A stretch of DNA of 64,000 bases. Origin: Pontiella agarivorans (lineage in GTDB: Bacteria; Verrucomicrobiota; Kiritimatiellia; Kiritimatiellales; Pontiellaceae). Both the position numbers and the translations under genes were made by a program. This document shows, piece after piece, positions 18,275 to 27,217 of this stretch (the stretch's first letter is position 1; each line of letters begins with the position of its first letter). Under the pieces are notes generated by a model that did not search any database, had not been told where the DNA came from, and was given only the letters and a program-made list of their open reading frames with translations. The stretch covers positions 1,054,001-1,118,000 of the forward strand of contig NZ_JARVCO010000010.1 of NCBI RefSeq assembly GCF_034531395.1, in the 5' to 3' direction.

Positions 18275-19270
18275 ATGATTTTTCGGCATTTATTTTTTCG
18301 GTCACGACGTATGCGGGTTGCGCTGATGACAGCGCTGCTCTATCTGCTGATATCGGTCGTCTATTTTCATTTGCCGTGGAGCATCCGTTTTCCGGTTTAT
18401 GAAAAGGCGCCGCAGCTGCATCGGGCTCTGATGTCGGCGGGGTTTAAGGCGATGAATGGCTGGGACAGTCTGGCGCTGTTCGGAAAGGATGTGGAAATTC
18501 CAATTCCTGGAAATGCGCGTGGCGATTGGGTCTATGGCGGCTACCCGAAGCAGGAGGGGTTCAAGCTGATCGGCCGCGCGAAGGAGCTGCACAACCGCGG
18601 TTATGTGGTCGGCTACAGCGAATTCCTGAAAAATCCGCTGTGGGTCAGTTATCGTCTGTTTGATGTGCCGAAGCTGGATTCGGGCCGACGGCCCTCGGGA
18701 TTCAAGGCGGATTTGCGCACCCGCGCCGGGGTGCATCATAATGATTACACGCGGTCGGGATATGACCGCGGGCATATGGCCCCGAATTACGGCATTGCCA
18801 CGCGCTATGGTCCCGACGCTCAGAAAGAAACGTTTCTAATGAGTAATGTGATCCCGCAGACACCGGCGGTGAATCAGGGAATCTGGCGCGAGCTGGAAAT
18901 GCTGGTGGCCAAAAAGTACGGCCGTTATTTTTCCGAAGTCTGGATTATTACCGGTCCGGTTTTCCAGAAACCGGTGGAGAAGCTTGATTCCGGCGTCAGC
19001 ATTCCGTCGGCCTATTATAAAATTGTGGTTGATGAATGCGATGGAGCGGTGCGCGCGCTGGCGTTTCTGATTGAAAAGGACTGTCCGCCCTATACCCGTT
19101 TCCGTAAACGGCTCGTCAGTATTGACGAAATTGAAACGCTGACCGGGCTCAATTTTTTTCCGGGACTTTCCGAAGAAGAGCAGATTGAGCTGGAGACCGA
19201 TGCGGCCGGCCGGCTTTGGCCCCGGATCCGTCCCGCACTGCGCTATCAGTTCAAGGGTAAAACGAATTAA
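18275..19270 (+). CDS. DNA/RNA non-specific endonuclease (NUC1 family), membrane-anchored or secreted
   Basis: A 331-aa sugar-non-specific nuclease. The catalytic motif D-R-G-H-M-A-P lies at residues 164-170, with His167 as the general base; the Asn-containing metal-binding segment S-N-V-I-P-Q-T-P-A-V-N follows at about 190. An uncleaved-looking hydrophobic segment (about 14-30) near the N-terminus suggests export or a membrane anchor. The start at 18275 is chosen because upstream in-frame codons show no protein-like pattern. The gene is divergent from the helicase gene. It probably degrades external nucleic acid. Confidence 0.88.
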   Translation: MIFRHLFFRSRRMRVALMTALLYLLISVVYFHLPWSIRFPVYEKAPQLHRALMSAGFKAMNGWDSLALFGKDVEIPIPGNARGDWVYGGYPKQEGFKLIGRAKELHNRGYVVGYSEFLKNPLWVSYRLFDVPKLDSGRRPSGFKADLRTRAGVHHNDYTRSGYDRGHMAPNYGIATRYGPDAQKETFLMSNVIPQTPAVNQGIWRELEMLVAKKYGRYFSEVWIITGPVFQKPVEKLDSGVSIPSAYYKIVVDECDGAVRALAFLIEKDCPPYTRFRKRLVSIDEIETLTGLNFFPGLSEEEQIELETDAAGRLWPRIRPALRYQFKGKTN

Positions 19271-19362
19271 GTCTAAAGAGCCCGGGGGGTCATATCCGTT
19301 TTTGACCGAATAGGGAAAAACGGTATGGTTTTGGGGATTAAAACACTAACCAGGATGTAACC

Positions 19363-19545
19363 ATGAAATTCAAAGTAGATGCCGATACCTGTATTGCATG
19401 CGGCGCATGCGAAGAAACCTGCCCGGAAGTTTTTGAAGTGGACGATCATTCCACCGTCAAAGTGGATGAGGTGTCCGGAGAACTTGAAGCTTCTGCGCTG
19501 GAAGCCGAAGAGGGCTGCCCGGTGGATGCCATTTCGCACGAATAG
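19363..19545 (+). CDS. Small [4Fe-4S] ferredoxin
   Basis: A 60-aa acidic electron carrier. The cluster ligands are Cys10, Cys13, Cys16 (C-I-A-C-G-A-C) and Cys52 (G-C-P). Cys20 is in the place that forms a disulfide in Thermotoga-type ferredoxins, but the partner Cys near 43 is absent here. Length and the order V-D-A-D-T-C...C-P-V-D-A-I match single-cluster bacterial ferredoxins. It is monocistronic, with a terminator directly after it. Its redox partner is unknown; a link to nitrogenase is possible but not supported by position. Confidence 0.92.
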   Translation: MKFKVDADTCIACGACEETCPEVFEVDDHSTVKVDEVSGELEASALEAEEGCPVDAISHE

Positions 19546-19574
19546 CGTTTTCCACGTGGTGGAAAATGAGCAAA

Positions 19575-19601
19575 GCCGTCCCATGCCGGGGCGGCTTTTT
19601 T
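19575..19601 (+). terminator. Intrinsic terminator of the ferredoxin gene
   Basis: An 8-bp stem GCCGTCCC/GGGGCGGC (one wobble) with loop ATGCC is followed by six T. It starts 30 bp after the ferredoxin stop. A TTCCA-N5-TGGAA palindrome (19550-19564) lies between. Confidence 0.85.
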
Positions 19602-19743
19602 GTGGATATAGAGCGTGTTTCCGCTCGAAGCGCAAGGGCGGAAATACAGCTTTTCGGGGGAAAATGAACGTCACTGTTGATATTTTGTCTCATTAAGGCG
19701 TATAAAACCGGCGCGTTGCTGCGTCTAATGGATTGAGGTTGAT

Positions 19744-20814
19744 ATGAGCAGAATAATTGTGGGAATAGCCGCTCTGGCGGCTGTGTTGAGTGGATTTGCA
19801 GAAACCAATAAAAGCTGCTGCGGCGTTTTGCCGTCGCGCTTCGGTCTTTCCGCACCGAAGGCTCCGGAGGGGATGGTGTGGATTCCCGGGGGCGAATTTA
19901 CGATGGGCTGGGACGGCGAATTCAGCCGCCCGGATGAGCTTCCGCTGCATAAGGTGCGGCTGGACGGTTTCTGGATTAAACGGACGCCGGTCACCAATGC
20001 CGAATTCAAGGAATTTGTGGATGCCACCGGGCATATCACCACCGCCGAAAAAAAACCGGATCTGGCCGAGATTATGAAGGGGATGCCGCCCGGGTCTCAG
20101 CCGCCGCCGGAATCGGCACTGGTTCCGGCATCGATGGTTTTCCGTCCACCGGGCTATCCGGTTGATCTGAACAATCCGCTGGTCTGGTGGGAATGGAAAG
20201 AGGGGGCCGACTGGAAGCATCCGCAGGGCCCCGGCAGCTCCATTGAAAATATTATGGATCATCCGGTGGTGCATGTTTCGTGGTATGATGCCGAGGCTTA
20301 TGCCCGCTGGAAAGGTATGAGCCTGCCGACGGAAGCTCAGTTTGAATACGCCGCGCGCGGCGGTCACGAGCAGTGGCAGAATACGTGGGGCAATGAACCC
20401 GTCACCCAGGGGAAGCCCAAAATTAATATCTGGGAAGGCCCGTTTCCGAACCGTAACTATAAAAAAGACGGATACTATGCGACGTCACCCGTCACCGCCT
20501 TTGCACCCAACGATTACGGCCTGTATGATATGGCCGGCAATGTCTGGGAATGGACGGCCGACTGGTACCATGTGGATGCCTACCGTATGGATGCCCGGAA
20601 AGGGGTGGTGGAAAATCCGAAAGGTCCGCTCATCAGTTACGATCCGCAGGAACCGCACATGCCCAAAAAAGTGACCCGCGGCGGTTCCTTTCTCTGCAAC
20701 GATGCCTACTGTTCCGGCTACCGTCCGGCCGCCCGCATGAAAACCAGTCCCGACACCAGCCTCTGCCACACCGGCTTCCGGGTGGTGAAAAATGTGGTGA
20801 AACCGGCCCGGTAG
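19744..20814 (+). CDS. Formylglycine-generating-enzyme family protein (SUMF1/FGE-sulfatase domain), exported
   Basis: A 356-aa protein with a signal peptide (about 1-20) and a C-type-lectin-like FGE domain from about residue 40 to the end. Both redox-active cysteines of true FGE are present: Cys318 and Cys323 in G-G-S-F-L-C-N-D-A-Y-C, followed by Y-R-P-A-A-R and G-F-R-V-V. That favours a real sulfatase-activating oxidase over the many FGE-fold proteins lacking these residues. Classical FGE needs oxygen and acts on unfolded sulfatases before or during export, so the signal peptide is a caution. It may serve the sulfatase at 9684, about 8.5 kb away. Confidence 0.85.
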   Translation: MSRIIVGIAALAAVLSGFAETNKSCCGVLPSRFGLSAPKAPEGMVWIPGGEFTMGWDGEFSRPDELPLHKVRLDGFWIKRTPVTNAEFKEFVDATGHITTAEKKPDLAEIMKGMPPGSQPPPESALVPASMVFRPPGYPVDLNNPLVWWEWKEGADWKHPQGPGSSIENIMDHPVVHVSWYDAEAYARWKGMSLPTEAQFEYAARGGHEQWQNTWGNEPVTQGKPKINIWEGPFPNRNYKKDGYYATSPVTAFAPNDYGLYDMAGNVWEWTADWYHVDAYRMDARKGVVENPKGPLISYDPQEPHMPKKVTRGGSFLCNDAYCSGYRPAARMKTSPDTSLCHTGFRVVKNVVKPAR

Positions 20815-20824
20815 AATCAAAAGA

Positions 20825-20857
20825 AAAAAACCTCCGACCCGAAACGGGCGGAGGTTT
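20825..20857 (-). terminator. Intrinsic terminator of tRNA-Lys
   Basis: On the minus strand a stem AACCTCCG/CGGAGGTT, with an inner CCCG/CGGG pairing, is followed by a run of seven T. It sits directly 3' of tRNA-Lys and may also stop convergent transcription from the FGE-type gene. Confidence 0.75.
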
Positions 20858-20861
20858 AAAA

Positions 20862-20937
<76 letters not shown>

Positions 20938-21054
20938 ATCTGTAAAAGCCGAGCAATGTAATCACTCTGAACCGTTCACGCAAACCGTTTTTTTAATTAT
21001 ATCCGCTCTCCATAACTGCGCGAACCCATCGGCTAACCTGCAGATATAGAAAAA

Positions 21055-21131
<77 letters not shown>

Positions 21132-21253
21132 TTTAAAGGGTTCGGGAATATATTCGAGCGAATGCAAACGGGCAAGCTGTTTGTTTTCTTCTTCTGAGGG
21201 GGGAGGGCCGGATTATAATTCCTTCTGATTTTCGGAAAGGGTAGGGTGACTGC

Positions 21254-21829
21254 ATGTGCGTTTTGAGAAATCGGTATTATGGCTTCCGTCATGGGCAGAG
21301 CCGGGCGAATGATGAGGGTATTATTGTCAGCGATCCGGCGTTGGGGACGGTGGAGTACGGTTTGACGGAGGAGGGGCGGCGTCAGGTGGTTGCGAGTCTG
21401 AAGACGGCGGATGTCTTTGATTCGGAATCCGTGCTTTTTTCTTCGGATTTCCGGCGTGCGCGGGAGACGGCGGAGATTATCCGGTCGGAGTTGGGCTGTG
21501 CGGAGATTGTTTTTGATGTGCGGCTGCGGGAGCGTTTTTTCGGGGATTGGGAGGGAAAACGTCATGAACATTATTCCAGGGCCTGGAAGCAGGATGAGTT
21601 TGATCCGGAGCGGGAGTATCATGGGGCCGAGAGCTCGGCGTCGGTGCAGCGCCGGATGTGGGCGGTGATTGAATCGCTGGAACAGCAGATGGCGGGAAAG
21701 ACGATCGTGCTGGTTTCTCATGGTGATCCGCTGATGCTGTTGCAGACGGCTTTTCTGGATCTGGGGCCGTCGCGCCACCGGAGTCTTCCGTATATTGAGA
21801 CGGCGGGCTGGCGGCTTCTGAATCCATAA
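21254..21829 (+). CDS. Histidine phosphatase superfamily protein (phosphoglycerate mutase-like)
   Basis: A 191-aa phosphatase. The R-H-G motif at residues 12-14 (F-R-H-G-Q-S-R-A-N) carries the phosphohistidine, and the second catalytic His is in V-S-H-G-D near residue 156. Length and motifs match broad-specificity phosphatases and CobC-like enzymes. The next transcribed element downstream is a cobalamin riboswitch, so a CobC-type role (alpha-ribazole phosphate phosphatase) is possible, but the gene lies upstream of the switch and would not be controlled by it. Confidence 0.82.
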   Translation: MCVLRNRYYGFRHGQSRANDEGIIVSDPALGTVEYGLTEEGRRQVVASLKTADVFDSESVLFSSDFRRARETAEIIRSELGCAEIVFDVRLRERFFGDWEGKRHEHYSRAWKQDEFDPEREYHGAESSASVQRRMWAVIESLEQQMAGKTIVLVSHGDPLMLLQTAFLDLGPSRHRSLPYIETAGWRLLNP

Positions 21830-21924
21830 TGTCCGGAGACGGGAAGAAATGGTTTGATCTTGCTGAATCGGGCGTTTTGTTGCTTCGGGGCTTCATTTGA
21901 TTTTGACAGGGGGGCATCGGGGCC

Positions 21925-22031
21925 TTAGGTTCCTGCCTCATTCTGAAGAACCTGATGGAAGTCCGGTGAAATTCCGGCGCTGTAGCGCAACTGTAACGGG
22001 GAAGCCCGAAGCCAGAACTTTCAGGCCTTCA
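21925..22031 (+). promoter_or_regulatory. Cobalamin (AdoCbl) riboswitch
   Basis: The conserved core of cobalamin riboswitches is visible: TGGAAGTCCGGTGAAATTCC, then GGCGCTG, GCGCAACTGTAACGG, a GGGGAAGCCCGAAG stem-loop and the GCCAGA box. An upstream stem GGTTC/GAACC closes the element. It precedes the DUF4465/PEP-CTERM gene and the BtuB-like receptor and should switch off their expression when cobalamin is plentiful. The boundaries are approximate. Confidence 0.88.
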
Positions 22032-22168
22032 AGATGTTGGACTCTTTCGCATTAAAGGAGGCCCAATGGATCAGACGTCCGGCGGTGCCCGGGCGTTTTT
22101 TTGTGCCTATGCGGGAGGGAGTGATTAAACAGATAATATACCCGCGATTTATGGGCGAAAGGGATGAA

Positions 22169-22954
22169 ATGAAAAAGATAATGTTGGCGGCCGCGTTGAG
22201 TTTTGCGGCATTGGCCGGTGCAGAGGTGATTGTGGATTTTGATGAGCTCTGGACAACGGGCCAGAATGATTACGATATGTCGGCGGGTTTCGGTGATGTG
22301 TCGTGGACTTCCAAAGGGGTACAGTTTGTACGCAACCGCACGGACTGGGGCGGCGGGTTTTCGAGCTGGGACGGGATGACGTTTTCAAGTGTGAACAATC
22401 CTTCGGTGGGCGGTTTCGGCAATCAGTATGCGGTATACGGCAGCGGATCGGATGCGAGCGGAACGGGTTCGTATGCCGTTTTTTATGAGCCCTGGGGCGG
22501 CGGAAATTCAGTGGTATTGCCGGTGGCTACTGAAGTGATGGGTTTTCATTTCAATAATACGGCCTATGCAGCGGACTCGTTATTGAATGGTGACAGCTTT
22601 GCCCGCGCGTTTAATCTGGCGAGCAACGATGTGTTCAGCCTGACTGTGGTTGGATATGATTCCCTCGGTGCAGAAATCGATCAAACGGTTTCTGTGAATC
22701 TGGCGGACTACACGGGCGTTTCGGGGCAGGTTGTAAGTGATTGGACCTGGGTAGACCTTTCGGCACTGGGTACGGATGTGAAGGCGCTGCGCTTCGACCT
22801 GAGTTCAACCGACAGCGGAACTCCGACCTATTTTGCCATGGATAACTTGACCGTGGATGCCATTCCGGAACCGAGTTCGGTGGTGCTTCTGGTTGCCGGA
22901 GCGGGCGGGCTGGTCTGGTTCCGTCGTCGCCGGAAATATTTCTTCCGCGGCTGA
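22169..22954 (+). CDS. DUF4465-type protein with PEP-CTERM sorting signal
   Basis: A 261-aa secreted protein. The start at 22169 has an AAAGGGA sequence and a signal peptide (about 1-19); the upstream codons belong to the leader. The body matches DUF4465: W-G-G-G-F-S-S-W-D-G-M-T-F-S, G-F-G-N-Q-Y, W-T-W-V-D-L-S and F-A-M-D-N-L motifs. The C-terminus has the PEP-CTERM tripartite signal: P-E-P, a hydrophobic helix, then R-R-R-R-K, so an exosortase should process it. Placed first after the cobalamin riboswitch and before a TonB receptor, it is likely a cell-surface cobalamin-capture protein; that role is inferred. Confidence 0.85.
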   Translation: MKKIMLAAALSFAALAGAEVIVDFDELWTTGQNDYDMSAGFGDVSWTSKGVQFVRNRTDWGGGFSSWDGMTFSSVNNPSVGGFGNQYAVYGSGSDASGTGSYAVFYEPWGGGNSVVLPVATEVMGFHFNNTAYAADSLLNGDSFARAFNLASNDVFSLTVVGYDSLGAEIDQTVSVNLADYTGVSGQVVSDWTWVDLSALGTDVKALRFDLSSTDSGTPTYFAMDNLTVDAIPEPSSVVLLVAGAGGLVWFRRRRKYFFRG

Positions 22955-22965
22955 GGCGATGAACG

Positions 22966-24987
22966 ATGAAGGTCGGGCTGCTATGTATATTCTGTTTGAT
23001 TTTTCTGGGCTCTGCATTGGCGGAAGTTGAGGAAAAGATTTCGGTTTATGCCTGGCAGCAGGACGAGTTGACTTTGCTTCCGGTTGACACTGCCGCTGAT
23101 GTGACGGTGATTGACCGGGAGACGATCGAAGCATCCGGTGCGGTTTCCGTGCCGGATCTTTTGCGTAATGAAGCCAATGTGATGATTCGCAACACGTCGG
23201 GTAATGTGAACGACGGGCAGGTTGCCATGCGCGGGTTCGGGGAGAATTCGCATCTGCGGACGCTGATTCTGGTTGATGGCCATACGCTGAACCGTCCGGA
23301 TATGGGGGTGGCCGGATGGGAGAGTCTGCCGGTGATGAACATCGAACAGATTGAGGTGATCCGCGGCGGACAGAATGTACTCTATGGCGATAATGCGCTG
23401 GCCGGGGTTATCAGCATTACAACGAAACGCGGGGCGGATGCGGGTACGCAGGTGCTCGGTACGATGGGGGAGTTTGGTTATCTCAGCGGCTACATCGGTC
23501 ACGGCGGTGCGGCGGGACCGGTGGATTATTATGCCGGGATCGACCGGTATGAGTCGGAGGGGTTTCGCTCGAATTCACTTTCGCGGGCAACGGTGCTGAC
23601 GGGCAGTCTGGCGTGGTATGCCAATGATTCGGATATGGTTTCATTGCGGGTATCCCATACCGACAGCTATCGGCAGTATCCCGGTCCGCTGCTCTATGAT
23701 CAGATGATGGAGGATCCGACGCAGTCGTATTATTCCGGCGATGAATATGCGGAAGATCTCGAAAGCCGGGCATCGCTGATCTGGAAAACCTCGAAGAGCT
23801 GGGGCGAGGCGCGGGTGGTCACCGGCATCAGTCGCCGGGAGAATGAGTGGCAGCTGCCGGGCAGATCGGCGGATGAGCTGCAATATGGTTTTTCGTTAGG
23901 GCCTCGGGTTAAACTGGGATCAGCCGATAATTTTCTGCTGACAGGGGTTGATGCTTCGTATGACACGCTGGACCACACCAACGATCTACAGGCGGATCCT
24001 GATTATGCAAGCTCTGAAGGTATGTTCAGCCGGGTTACGGTTCAGCCTTATGTTTTTATGCAGAAAACGCTGCGCGAACGCTGGATCGTGGGCGGCGGGG
24101 CACGGTATGAGCATGCAACGGCCGATAATGATTTCAATGACTATATTGATAATCAGATTCTGCCCTACATCGATACCAATCGGGGACCGATTTCCAACCC
24201 GAATTATAATCCGGATCCCGATCAGGATCCGCTGACCTCTTATGATGAAGCAGTGAAAAAAGAGGGTTGGGCGGCAACGCTCTCTTTGACCCGTAAATTT
24301 AACCGGAATTTTGAGGGATGGGTTCGCTATGATCGCTGTTATCGGTATCCCACACTTGATGAAGCGGCGGCCTATAATGAATTTGAACTCAGTGAGCCGC
24401 TGAATACCCGGCTTGATCCGGAAGAGGGGAATCATTTTGTGACAGGAGTCCAGTGGGGAAACGGGTTGTGGCGGTTCCAATGGTCGGCGTATGCATTATT
24501 CATGGATAACGAAATCGTCTATGATCAGGTGCTGATGCTGAACCGGAATCTGGGAAAAACGAAACGGCTCGGAACAGAATTTGAAGTGGCCTGGGATCGC
24601 GAGTGGTATGGGGCGAATACCCGTTGGGCCGTTCAGGATGCCAGGTTGGCCGGTGGAGAATATGAGGGCAATGTGATTCCGCTGGTTTCACCGTATCATG
24701 GAGTGGTATCCGGTTGGATTGATCCGGTAGAACGTCTGCGGCTGACCCTGACCTGGTCCTATGTCGCCGAGCAGTATCAGGGGAATGATGATGCAAATAT
24801 TTTGCCGAAAATGGATGCTTACGGTCTGCTGGGGCTGCATGCCGATATTCGCATGAGTCCGCGTATCCGTCTTAATATCAGTATGGAAAACCTGCTGGAT
24901 GAAATCTATGCCACTACGGCATACAGCGGGGTGTATTATCCGGGAGCCGGCCGCAGTTTCCGGTGCTCAATGATGCTGGAGTTTTAA
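22966..24987 (+). CDS. TonB-dependent outer-membrane receptor, probable cobalamin transporter (BtuB-like)
   Basis: A 673-aa receptor with a signal peptide (about 1-19), a plug domain (about 35-150; V-P-D-L-L-R-N-E-A-N-V and V-L-Y-G-D-N-A-L-A-G-V motifs) and a 22-strand-type beta-barrel ending in an aromatic residue (L-E-F). Length matches BtuB and other small receptors. The ligand is assigned from the riboswitch upstream, not from the protein itself. The gene starts 11 bp after the DUF4465 gene, and its stop TAA overlaps the ATG of the next gene, so the three form one operon. Confidence 0.88.
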   Translation: MKVGLLCIFCLIFLGSALAEVEEKISVYAWQQDELTLLPVDTAADVTVIDRETIEASGAVSVPDLLRNEANVMIRNTSGNVNDGQVAMRGFGENSHLRTLILVDGHTLNRPDMGVAGWESLPVMNIEQIEVIRGGQNVLYGDNALAGVISITTKRGADAGTQVLGTMGEFGYLSGYIGHGGAAGPVDYYAGIDRYESEGFRSNSLSRATVLTGSLAWYANDSDMVSLRVSHTDSYRQYPGPLLYDQMMEDPTQSYYSGDEYAEDLESRASLIWKTSKSWGEARVVTGISRRENEWQLPGRSADELQYGFSLGPRVKLGSADNFLLTGVDASYDTLDHTNDLQADPDYASSEGMFSRVTVQPYVFMQKTLRERWIVGGGARYEHATADNDFNDYIDNQILPYIDTNRGPISNPNYNPDPDQDPLTSYDEAVKKEGWAATLSLTRKFNRNFEGWVRYDRCYRYPTLDEAAAYNEFELSEPLNTRLDPEEGNHFVTGVQWGNGLWRFQWSAYALFMDNEIVYDQVLMLNRNLGKTKRLGTEFEVAWDREWYGANTRWAVQDARLAGGEYEGNVIPLVSPYHGVVSGWIDPVERLRLTLTWSYVAEQYQGNDDANILPKMDAYGLLGLHADIRMSPRIRLNISMENLLDEIYATTAYSGVYYPGAGRSFRCSMMLEF

Positions 24988-26543
24988 TGATGAAAAAATG
25001 GATTTTTGCTGTACTGCTGTTCGGGTTGTCATGGATGGATGTGTCGGCGGTTGAAAGTTTTCCGGCCGATGACGGAATCGGCATGAACGATCTTTCAATT
25101 GTGCTCTGGGCGGACGGATATACCAATTATCTTTTCGGCACGAATCTGACTGATAGCTGGAAAACGCCGGAAAAGGCACTGGGTCAAGCTGTTGGTAATT
25201 CTTATGACATTGTAGGATTAGGGCGCGGCGGCGAGATTACACTGACTTTTTCACAGGGCATTGCGGACGGCGAGGGGGCGGACTTTGCTGTTTTTGAAAA
25301 CGGCATCAGTTCCACCTTTCTGGAGCTGGCTTATGTGGAAGTATCTTCGGACGGTATTCATTTTGTGCGCTTTCCCAATTCTTCGCTTACACCGAATCCG
25401 GTGGGCGGATTCGGTCATGTGGACCCGACTTTGGTTGACGGCCTGGCCAGTCGCTATAAGCAGGGCGTCGGTACGCCGTTTGATTTGAGTGCACTCAGTG
25501 CGACGTCCAATACCATTGCTTCCGGAATACATGAATATTCGCCGGAATTTGTTACGGATTTTACCAACAATATCGGCTTACTCGATTTTGAACATGTCAG
25601 TTACGTCAGGCTGATTGATATTGTCGGTGACGGTAATTATTCTGATTCTGGAGGATATGCCATCTACGATCCTTATCCAACAATCGGCAGTGCCGGATTT
25701 GATCTCGATGCGGTGGGGGTGATTAACCGTTCGGCAGTAAGCGGTGAGCTGCAGACGATTACATTCGAACCGATTCCGCATCAGCAGCTCGATTTCCAGA
25801 CGCTGGAACTTTCGGGGGAGGCGGACAGCGGTCTGCCGGTGAGTTTTTCGGTGAGCGGTCCGGCGGCACTGACGAACAGCACCCTTTATTTTACCGGCAC
25901 GGGAACGGTTGAGGTGGTGGCCTCGCAGGGAGGCAGTGCGGTATATGCGCCGGCGTCCCCGGTGCTCCGCTCATTCCGGATTGCAGAGCAGGTGCAGCAT
26001 ATTTTTGTGGAGCCGATTTCCGATTCGGTTGCGGCACCCGGTTATTTCACCGTGCAGGCTTATTCGAGCAGCGGGCTTCCGGTGCATCTTTATGTGGATA
26101 GCGGCGAGGGGGTAGTCGGTGAGCTGAATCATGTTTATGTGCTGCCGTCTTCGGCCGGAACTGTGACGTTGCGCGCTTCTCAGCCCGGGGATGCCTTCAC
26201 CGCACCGGCGGAGGATGTTCTGGTAGAATTCCGGGTTCTTGAGACGCCGGAAGATTTAGTCGGGTTTGCTGAGTGGGAAGCGGCGGGGGATTACCCGGCG
26301 CTCGCATATTCGAAGTCCATAGACCGCTTCGGGCGGGATGCGCTGAAGTTGTCGTATGAGCTGCCCTCGGTGGTGCAGGGGACCTCCCGGCTGCTGGTTT
26401 CGGAAAATCTTCAGACCTGGACGAATGCTGTGCCGGAGATTACGACTCAGACGGTAACCAACGGAATGGTGGAAACGGAACTGCTGGTTCCGGCAACTGC
26501 AAGCAATCAGTTTTTCCGGGTTCAGTTTGAGGGAAATCAGTAG
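24987..26543 (+). CDS. Secreted surface protein of the cobalamin-regulated operon, unknown function
   Basis: A 518-aa protein from the ATG at 24987, or 517 from the adjacent ATG at 24990. A signal peptide is evident. The N-terminal half (about 25-250) has a compact pattern with G-R-G-G-E-I-T-L-T-F and D-F-A-V-F-E-N-G, a domain seen in putative surface proteins near cobalamin receptors. The rest consists of Ig-like beta repeats and a C-terminal segment with S-E-N-L-Q-T-W-T, common in verrucomicrobial secreted proteins. There is no PEP-CTERM or lipobox. Operon position suggests cobalamin binding at the surface; this is inference. Confidence 0.7.
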   Translation: MMKKWIFAVLLFGLSWMDVSAVESFPADDGIGMNDLSIVLWADGYTNYLFGTNLTDSWKTPEKALGQAVGNSYDIVGLGRGGEITLTFSQGIADGEGADFAVFENGISSTFLELAYVEVSSDGIHFVRFPNSSLTPNPVGGFGHVDPTLVDGLASRYKQGVGTPFDLSALSATSNTIASGIHEYSPEFVTDFTNNIGLLDFEHVSYVRLIDIVGDGNYSDSGGYAIYDPYPTIGSAGFDLDAVGVINRSAVSGELQTITFEPIPHQQLDFQTLELSGEADSGLPVSFSVSGPAALTNSTLYFTGTGTVEVVASQGGSAVYAPASPVLRSFRIAEQVQHIFVEPISDSVAAPGYFTVQAYSSSGLPVHLYVDSGEGVVGELNHVYVLPSSAGTVTLRASQPGDAFTAPAEDVLVEFRVLETPEDLVGFAEWEAAGDYPALAYSKSIDRFGRDALKLSYELPSVVQGTSRLLVSENLQTWTNAVPEITTQTVTNGMVETELLVPATASNQFFRVQFEGNQ

Positions 26544-26549
26544 GAGTCG

Positions 26550-27080
26550 TTATTTTCCGCCGAGGGCGCGGACGTCGTCTTCGAGAAATTCGAGGACCGA
26601 TTTAAATTTCGGCAGATTCTCGGGATTGATTTCCACGAGCTTTTCGTGGGCTTCAAGGGTGGTTTTTGCAGCTTCAAGTTTGTCGGCGGGATTGGGTTCA
26701 AGAGGGCGGGCTTTGCCGCAGATATCGCAGTCTTCAATCGTGTCGGAGGCGAGGGTGTAATCGACGACGCGGTCGACGCCGAGGGTGGTGAGCAGTTTTC
26801 TGTTTTTTTCGGAGAGGTTTACGAGCTTGAACTGATATTCGGGTTTACTTTTAACAAGGCAGGCCAATCCAGCCACGACACCCATGAAGGTACTGTCCAT
26901 TCCGGTACAATCCGCCATATCCAAAAGAATACGATCTGCAGAATGTTGGTCCATCACCTGATGGATAAACTGCTTCATCGGCGGGCTGACCTTGAAAGAA
27001 CCACGTCCTTCAACCCGGACGATTGCCGTGTGGTCAATATATGCCGCTGTTAGGTTGTCACCATTCGTTCCCGAACCCAT
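26550..27080 (-). CDS. STAS-domain protein (anti-sigma factor antagonist-like)
   Basis: A 176-aa cytoplasmic protein. Residues about 10-112 form a STAS domain with the M-D-S-T-F-M-G motif, whose Ser is the usual phosphorylation site in SpoIIAA-type antagonists. A C-terminal extension (about 113-176) carries a C-D-I-C-G pair and a charged helix. Such proteins take part in partner-switching control of sigma factors or envelope functions. No cognate kinase or phosphatase gene is next to it. Confidence 0.82.
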   Translation of the reverse strand: MGSGTNGDNLTAAYIDHTAIVRVEGRGSFKVSPPMKQFIHQVMDQHSADRILLDMADCTGMDSTFMGVVAGLACLVKSKPEYQFKLVNLSEKNRKLLTTLGVDRVVDYTLASDTIEDCDICGKARPLEPNPADKLEAAKTTLEAHEKLVEINPENLPKFKSVLEFLEDDVRALGGK

Positions 27081-27217
27081 GTATTTCTAACCCCTTGTCA
27101 ATTTCCGAACCGTGCAGATACTAGCATTGCGATTGATGAGTTCAACGTGAATAGTTGAAAATCATGGTTTTTACTCGTCGTTGCGGCACAAAAAGAATTA
27201 AAAAAAGACGATTTGGT

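Noticed and set aside
26646-27053. Plus-strand frame of 135 codons over the STAS gene
   Set aside because: Antisense shadow of a clear STAS-domain gene.
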